Assembly (NCBI RefSeq): GCF_009600315.1
Contig: NZ_WIWC01000010.1
Location: forward strand, 62,001 to 126,000
Length of the DNA: 64,000 nt
From: Pseudomonas helleri
GTDB taxonomy: Bacteria; Pseudomonadota; Gammaproteobacteria; Pseudomonadales; Pseudomonadaceae
Direction of reading: 5' to 3'
Positions within the stretch are counted from its first letter, which is position 1, and each line of letters starts with the position of its first letter. This document shows positions 59,621 to 64,000 of this stretch, piece after piece. The notes under the pieces were generated by a model. That model had not been told where the DNA came from. It searched no databases and saw only the letters and a list, made by a program, of their open reading frames with translations. The translations under genes and the position numbers were made by a program.

Positions 59621-59787
59621 CCCCTCACCCTAGCCCTCTCCCGTAGGGAGAGGGAACTGATTGCGCGCGACTTCAAGAACACCTCCAATCAGCACCCTCT
59701 CCCTTTGGGAAAGCAACTGACTGTACGCAGCCTCAGGAACACCTCCAATCAGCTCCCTCTCCCTTTGGGAGAGGGTTGGGGTGAGGG
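59621..59787. repeat. Compound repeat with CCCTCTCCC/GGGAGAGGG palindromes
   Basis: CCCTCTCCC-GTA-GGGAGAGGG (59634-59654), CCCTCTCCC-TTT-GGGAAAG (59695-59712, degenerate) and CCCTCTCCC-TTT-GGGAGAGGG (59755-59775). The second and third units and the 35-40 bases before each repeat directly with a 60-base period. The ends are inverted: CCCCTCACCCTAGCCCTCTC and GAGAGGGTTGGGGTGAGGG. This kind of element is common in Pseudomonas intergenic DNA. No spacer diversity, so not CRISPR. Confidence 0.8.
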
Positions 59788-59798
59788 TCAGCCGTTAA

Positions 59799-60746
59799 TC
59801 AGAGACCGTAGCTCATCAAACGATCATAACGACGCTTGAGCAACGTTTCGTGATCCAGCTTTTTCAGCATATCCAGCTGAGAAATCAAATCAGCGCGAAT
59901 AGTGGCAGACGCCGCCGCAGGGTCACGGTGTGCGCCGCCCAAAGGCTCGCCAATCACCTTGTCCACGATACCCAGACCTTTCAGACGATCAGCGGTAATG
60001 CCCATGGCCTCAGCAGCGTCCGGCGCCTTCTCGGCTGTTTTCCACAGAATCGAGGCACAACCCTCAGGGGAAATAACCGCGTAGGTCGAGTACTGCAACA
60101 TGTTCAACTGATCGCAAACACCGATCGCCAACGCACCGCCCGAACCACCTTCACCAATAACCGTGGCGATAATCGGTGTTTTCAGACGCGACATGACACG
60201 CAGGTTCCAGGCAATCGCTTCGCTCTGGTTGCGCTCTTCGGCGTCAATCCCAGGGTAGGCACCTGGCGTATCGATAAAGGTCAGGATCGGCATTTTGAAG
60301 CGCTCGGCCATTTCCATCAGCCGGCAGGCCTTGCGATAACCTTCCGGTCGCGGCATGCCGAAGTTACGGCGAACCTTTTCGCGTACTTCACGGCCCTTCT
60401 GGTGACCAATCACCATCACTGGCTGATCGTCCAGACGGGCAATACCACCCACAATCGCCGCATCGTCAGAGAAGTGACGGTCGCCGTGCAACTCATCGAA
60501 TTCGGTGAAGATGTGGTCGATGTAGTCAAGCGTGTAAGGACGACGCGGGTGACGGGCCAGACGGGCAATCTGCCAGCTGGTCAGTTTGCCGAAAATATCT
60601 TCAGTCAGCGTTTTGCTTTTGTCTTGCAGACGAGAGATTTCATCGCTGATGTTCAGCGAATTATCGTTACCAACCAAGCGCAACTCTTCGATTTTGGCTT
60701 GCAGGTCAGCAATCGGCTGTTCGAAATCAAGAAAATTCGGGTTCAT
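59799..60746 (-). CDS. accA: Acetyl-CoA carboxylase carboxyltransferase subunit alpha
   Basis: Carboxyltransferase alpha subunit, which with AccD makes malonyl-CoA for fatty-acid synthesis. The 315 residues show the coiled N terminus ([18 protein letters not shown]), [11 protein letters not shown] and [19 protein letters not shown] with [13 protein letters not shown] take the second of two close ATGs (60746, family start [10 protein letters not shown]) over 60752. It follows dnaE by 184 bases. Confidence 0.96.
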   Translation of the reverse strand: MNPNFLDFEQPIADLQAKIEELRLVGNDNSLNISDEISRLQDKSKTLTEDIFGKLTSWQIARLARHPRRPYTLDYIDHIFTEFDELHGDRHFSDDAAIVGGIARLDDQPVMVIGHQKGREVREKVRRNFGMPRPEGYRKACRLMEMAERFKMPILTFIDTPGAYPGIDAEERNQSEAIAWNLRVMSRLKTPIIATVIGEGGSGGALAIGVCDQLNMLQYSTYAVISPEGCASILWKTAEKAPDAAEAMGITADRLKGLGIVDKVIGEPLGGAHRDPAAASATIRADLISQLDMLKKLDHETLLKRRYDRLMSYGL

Positions 60747-60930
60747 AAGCATCCGTCTTGGGTCGGCGGCAAAGCATGCCAGAAGGTCAAAAACCCAGCA
60801 TTTGCTGGTGTCTATAGCCTCACTGGGGCAGCCGGTTGATCTGTATCGCGCCTACCTTAAGGGACAGGCGCTCTCAGGTCGAGATTAAAAATTCAGGTCA
60901 AGGTCAGGACGCGGCTATCGCCCCTGACCA

Positions 60931-63900
60931 TCAACGGTATTGGAGGAAGACGTTGTCTCGCCCAAACTGGTCACGCAAGGCTTGAATCAAGCTATCCGCC
61001 GGATCAATTCGCCAGGTCTCGCCAAACTGCAACATGGCCTTGGCGCCCTCCCCGGTGTACTCCATGGTAATCGGGCATGCGCCGCGATGTTTCTTGAACA
61101 ATTCGCCCAACCAGCGCAACTGATCGCCCTTGAGCGCCGCTTGCGCCACTTTCAATCGCAAACTTTCGGCCAGATTGGTACGCGCATCTTCCATGCTCAT
61201 CACGCGCTTGACTCGCAAACGCAAGCCGCCCGAGAAATCGTCATTGCTGACTTCGCCCTCGACCACCACCATCGCATCCGTCTGCAACAGGGATTGAGCG
61301 GAATGAAATGCCTCAGCAAACAGCGAGGCCTCGATCCGGCCCGAGCGGTCATCGAGGGTGATAAAGCCCATCTTGTCGCCCTTTTTATTTTTCATCACTC
61401 GCAAGGCGATAATCATGCCAGCCACGGTCTGAGTATCGCGGGCTGGCTTCAAGTCGATAATCCGCTGGCGGGCGAAACGACGAATTTCACCCTCGTACTC
61501 GTCGATCGGGTGCCCAGTCAGATACAGGCCCAGGGTGTCCTTCTCCCCTTTGAGACGCTCCTTTAGCGTCAGTTCCTTCGCCTTGCGATGATTGGCATAA
61601 ACATCGGCGTCTTCCTCGACGAACAGCCCGCCAAACAGGTCGGCGTGCCCACTGTCGTGGGTGCGGGCCGTTTGTTCAGCGGCCTTGATGGCCTCTTCCA
61701 TTGCCGCCAGTAACACTGCACGGTTCTGGTCAATGCTGGCTTGCCACGCTTTGGGCTCATCATGAAAAAACGGTCCAAGACGGTCCAACGCACCACTGCG
61801 GATAAGACCGTCAAGGGTACGTTTATTGATCCGTTTAAGGTCAACCCGAGCACAGAAATCGAACAAGTCCGTGAACGGGCCATTCTGACGCGCCTCAGTA
61901 ATTGCCTCGACCGGACCTTCACCGACACCCTTGATCGCGCCGAGGCCGTAAATAATCCGACCTTCTTCGTTCACCGTGAACTTGAACTCCGAAGCATTCA
62001 CATCCGGCGCGTCCAGACGCAGCTTCATGGTGCGAATTTCTTCGATCAAGGTCACGACCTTGTCGGTGTTGTGCATATCCGCCGACAGGACCGCGGCCAT
62101 GAACGGCGCCGGGTAATGGGTTTTCAGCCAGGCGGTCTGGTAGGACACCAGGCCGTAGGCTGCGGAGTGGGATTTGTTGAAGCCATAACCGGCAAATTTC
62201 TCTACCAGGTCGAAAATGTTACCGGCCAGATCGGCATCGATATTGTTGTTGGCGCAGCCTTCAATAAAGCCGCCACGCTGCTTGGCCATTTCTTCGGGCT
62301 TTTTCTTACCCATCGCCCGACGCAGCATGTCCGCGCCGCCCAGCGTGTAACCCGCCATGACCTGGGCAATCTGCATCACCTGTTCTTGATACAGAATGAT
62401 GCCGTACGTCGGCGTCAATACGGGTTTCAAACCTTCATATTGATAATCGGAGTGCGGGTAAGCCAACTCGGCACGGCCGTGCTTACGGTTGATAAAGTCA
62501 TCCACCATGCCGGACTGCAAAGGGCCCGGACGAAACAGGGCCACCAGTGCGATCAAGTCTTCCAGGCAGTCGGGCTTGAGCTTTTTGATCAGCTCTTTCA
62601 TGCCGCGCGACTCTAGCTGGAACACCGCGGTGGTTTCCGCTTTTTGCAGCAACTGATAGGTCGGCTTGTCGTCCAACGGGATAAAGGCGATATCCAGCGG
62701 CGGCTCATCGACTTTTGCGCGATCACGGTTGATGGTTTTCAGTGCCCAGTCGATCACAGTCAAGGTTCTCAGACCAAGGAAGTCGAACTTCACTAGACCC
62801 GCAGACTCAACGTCATCCTTGTCGAACTGGGTGACCAGCCCGCCCCCCTCTTCATCGCAATAAATCGGCGAAAAGTCGGTGAGTTTGGTGGGCGCGATCA
62901 CCACACCACCGGCGTGCTTACCGACGTTACGTACAACGCCTTCAAGCTTTCGAGCCATTTCCCAGATTTCAGCCGCTTCCTCATCAACTTTGATGAAATC
63001 GCGCAAAATTTCTTCTTGCTCGTAGGCTTTTTCCAGGGTCATGCCCACTTCAAACGGGATCATCTTTGACAGACGATCCGCCAAGCCATAAGACTTGCCC
63101 TGAACCCGTGCCACGTCTCGAATAACCGCTTTCGCCGCCATCGAACCGAAGGTAATGATCTGGCTTACAGCATTGCGGCCGTACTTGTCAGCCACGTATT
63201 CAATCACCCGATCGCGACCATCCATGCAGAAGTCGACGTCGAAGTCGGGCATCGATACCCGTTCCGGGTTAAGAAAACGTTCGAACAGCAGATCGTATTC
63301 CAGCGGGTCCAGGTCAGTAATCTTCTGCACATAGGCCACCAGCGAGCCGGCACCCGACCCACGGCCCGGGCCTACTGGCACACCGTTGCTTTTAGCCCAC
63401 TGGATAAAGTCCATTACGATCAGGAAGTAACCGGGGAATCCCATCTGAATAATGATATCCAGCTCAAAATTCAGACGATCGACATACACCTGACGCTTGG
63501 CGTCATAGTCTTCCGTGGTGTCTTTGGGCAGCAGAACGCTCAAGCGATCTTCAAGCCCCTCAAATGACACCTTGCGGAAATATTCGTCAATGGTCATGCC
63601 ATCGGGAATCGGGAAGTTGGGCAAAAAGTGAGTACCCAGCTTCACGTCGATATTGCAGCGCTTGGCGATCTCAACCGAGTTTGCCAGCGCTTCAGGCAAG
63701 TCACTGAACAGCTCAGCCATTTCATCGGCGCTTTTCAGGTACTGCTGATCGCTGTAGTTTTTGGAGCGGCGCGGGTCATCAAGGGCCCGGCCTTCACCAA
63801 TGCATACGCGAGTTTCATGAGCTTCAAAATCCTGCTGGCGCAGGAACCGTACATCGTTGGTGGCCACCAGTGGAACGCCGAGTTTGTCCGCCAGCGCCAC

Positions 63901-64000
63901 GGCACTGTGCAAGTGCTCTTCATCATTGGGGCGCTTGGTACGCTGCACTTCGAGGTAAAAACGATCCGGAAAGACTGACATCCACTCACGGGTCAGAATT
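60931..64000 (-). CDS. dnaE: DNA polymerase III subunit alpha (5' end outside the window)
   Basis: Replicative polymerase catalytic subunit. The frame is open through the right edge, so the first part of the protein (roughly 165 residues, most of the N-terminal PHP domain) is missing; the visible 1,020-odd residues include [17 protein letters not shown] with two catalytic Asp, [16 protein letters not shown], the helix-hairpin-helix and OB-fold region ([27 protein letters not shown]). In the usual dnaE-accA order. The end of the frame at 60931 is a normal stop. Confidence 0.96.
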   Translation of the reverse strand, partial: ILTREWMSVFPDRFYLEVQRTKRPNDEEHLHSAVALADKLGVPLVATNDVRFLRQQDFEAHETRVCIGEGRALDDPRRSKNYSDQQYLKSADEMAELFSDLPEALANSVEIAKRCNIDVKLGTHFLPNFPIPDGMTIDEYFRKVSFEGLEDRLSVLLPKDTTEDYDAKRQVYVDRLNFELDIIIQMGFPGYFLIVMDFIQWAKSNGVPVGPGRGSGAGSLVAYVQKITDLDPLEYDLLFERFLNPERVSMPDFDVDFCMDGRDRVIEYVADKYGRNAVSQIITFGSMAAKAVIRDVARVQGKSYGLADRLSKMIPFEVGMTLEKAYEQEEILRDFIKVDEEAAEIWEMARKLEGVVRNVGKHAGGVVIAPTKLTDFSPIYCDEEGGGLVTQFDKDDVESAGLVKFDFLGLRTLTVIDWALKTINRDRAKVDEPPLDIAFIPLDDKPTYQLLQKAETTAVFQLESRGMKELIKKLKPDCLEDLIALVALFRPGPLQSGMVDDFINRKHGRAELAYPHSDYQYEGLKPVLTPTYGIILYQEQVMQIAQVMAGYTLGGADMLRRAMGKKKPEEMAKQRGGFIEGCANNNIDADLAGNIFDLVEKFAGYGFNKSHSAAYGLVSYQTAWLKTHYPAPFMAAVLSADMHNTDKVVTLIEEIRTMKLRLDAPDVNASEFKFTVNEEGRIIYGLGAIKGVGEGPVEAITEARQNGPFTDLFDFCARVDLKRINKRTLDGLIRSGALDRLGPFFHDEPKAWQASIDQNRAVLLAAMEEAIKAAEQTARTHDSGHADLFGGLFVEEDADVYANHRKAKELTLKERLKGEKDTLGLYLTGHPIDEYEGEIRRFARQRIIDLKPARDTQTVAGMIIALRVMKNKKGDKMGFITLDDRSGRIEASLFAEAFHSAQSLLQTDAMVVVEGEVSNDDFSGGLRLRVKRVMSMEDARTNLAESLRLKVAQAALKGDQLRWLGELFKKHRGACPITMEYTGEGAKAMLQFGETWRIDPADSLIQALRDQFGRDNVFLQYR

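Noticed and set aside
59655..59775. CRISPR-like tandem unit between tilS and accA
   Set aside because: The 60-base repeats are almost identical over the whole period, with no unique spacers and no cas genes in the window.

Overview
The window is a piece of a Pseudomonas chromosome, most likely from the broad P. fluorescens lineage. The evidence is the set and order of genes: arcDABC, a GcsR-controlled glycine-cleavage operon, algU-mucA-mucB-mucD beside nadB, tctDE/tctCBA, and the dnaE-accA-tilS-pyrG-kdsA-eno-ftsB-ispD ... surE-pcm-nlpD-rpoS-rsmZ block. Most proteins can be recognised on sight and match the lengths of their Pseudomonas homologues. No IS element, CRISPR array or integron was seen. 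The only clear foreign segment is a small P2-like prophage remnant at about 29.7-32.3 kb.

Layout, left part. 0.2-5.5 kb is the arginine deiminase operon (antiporter, deiminase, catabolic OTCase, carbamate kinase) behind an ANR-type box, plus a DUF5064 gene. 5.6-13.4 kb holds GcsR and its target operon gcvH-gcvP-sdaA-gcvT, with three operator copies and a clear sigma-54 promoter; glyA2, present in the P. aeruginosa operon, is absent and a REPIN-like repeat lies in that gap. 13.7-14.5 kb holds a cold-shock protein and an RDD protein. 14.6-18.4 kb (minus strand) is the AlgU envelope-stress sigma factor with its regulators and the MucD protease; mucC is absent. 18.9-23.1 kb holds nadB, ygfX, sdhE, ygfZ and an HDOD protein. 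23.1-29.7 kb is a tricarboxylate uptake locus (TctE/TctD and TctCBA) with an AbrB-family membrane gene; the opdH porin usually found there is absent.

Middle part. 29.7-32.3 kb is the phage remnant: a solo LuxR-type HTH, a GPL head-completion protein, a putative holin, a short CI-like repressor, an Ogr-like zinc-finger activator and an unknown protein. Then come ung, a CWC protein, an RsuA-like pseudouridine synthase, tRNA-Gly(CCC), a PAS-GAF-GGDEF cyclase, a LysE exporter and a lipid/envelope cluster: clsB, yceI, olsBA behind a three-repeat Pho box, and acpH. 40.9-43.5 kb is an ArsR regulator with repeated operators, an MFS exporter and the ene-reductase XenB.

Right part. The minus strand carries the small RNA RsmZ (about 43638-43767) with a perfect GacA upstream site at 43939-43956. 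A DUF2790 gene separates it from rpoS, and fdxA, its usual neighbour, is not here. Then follow nlpD, pcm, surE, truD, ispF, the formaldehyde-detoxification pair fghA-adhC with a divergent LysR regulator, a second REPIN-like repeat, ispD-ftsB, eno, kdsA, pyrG, tilS, a compound repeat, accA, and a dnaE that runs off the right edge.

Most of the window is well-understood core genome. The parts most worth a second look are the phage remnant with its three retained regulators, the missing glyA2, mucC, opdH and fdxA relative to P. aeruginosa, the REPIN that supplies a stop codon, and several readable regulatory sites.
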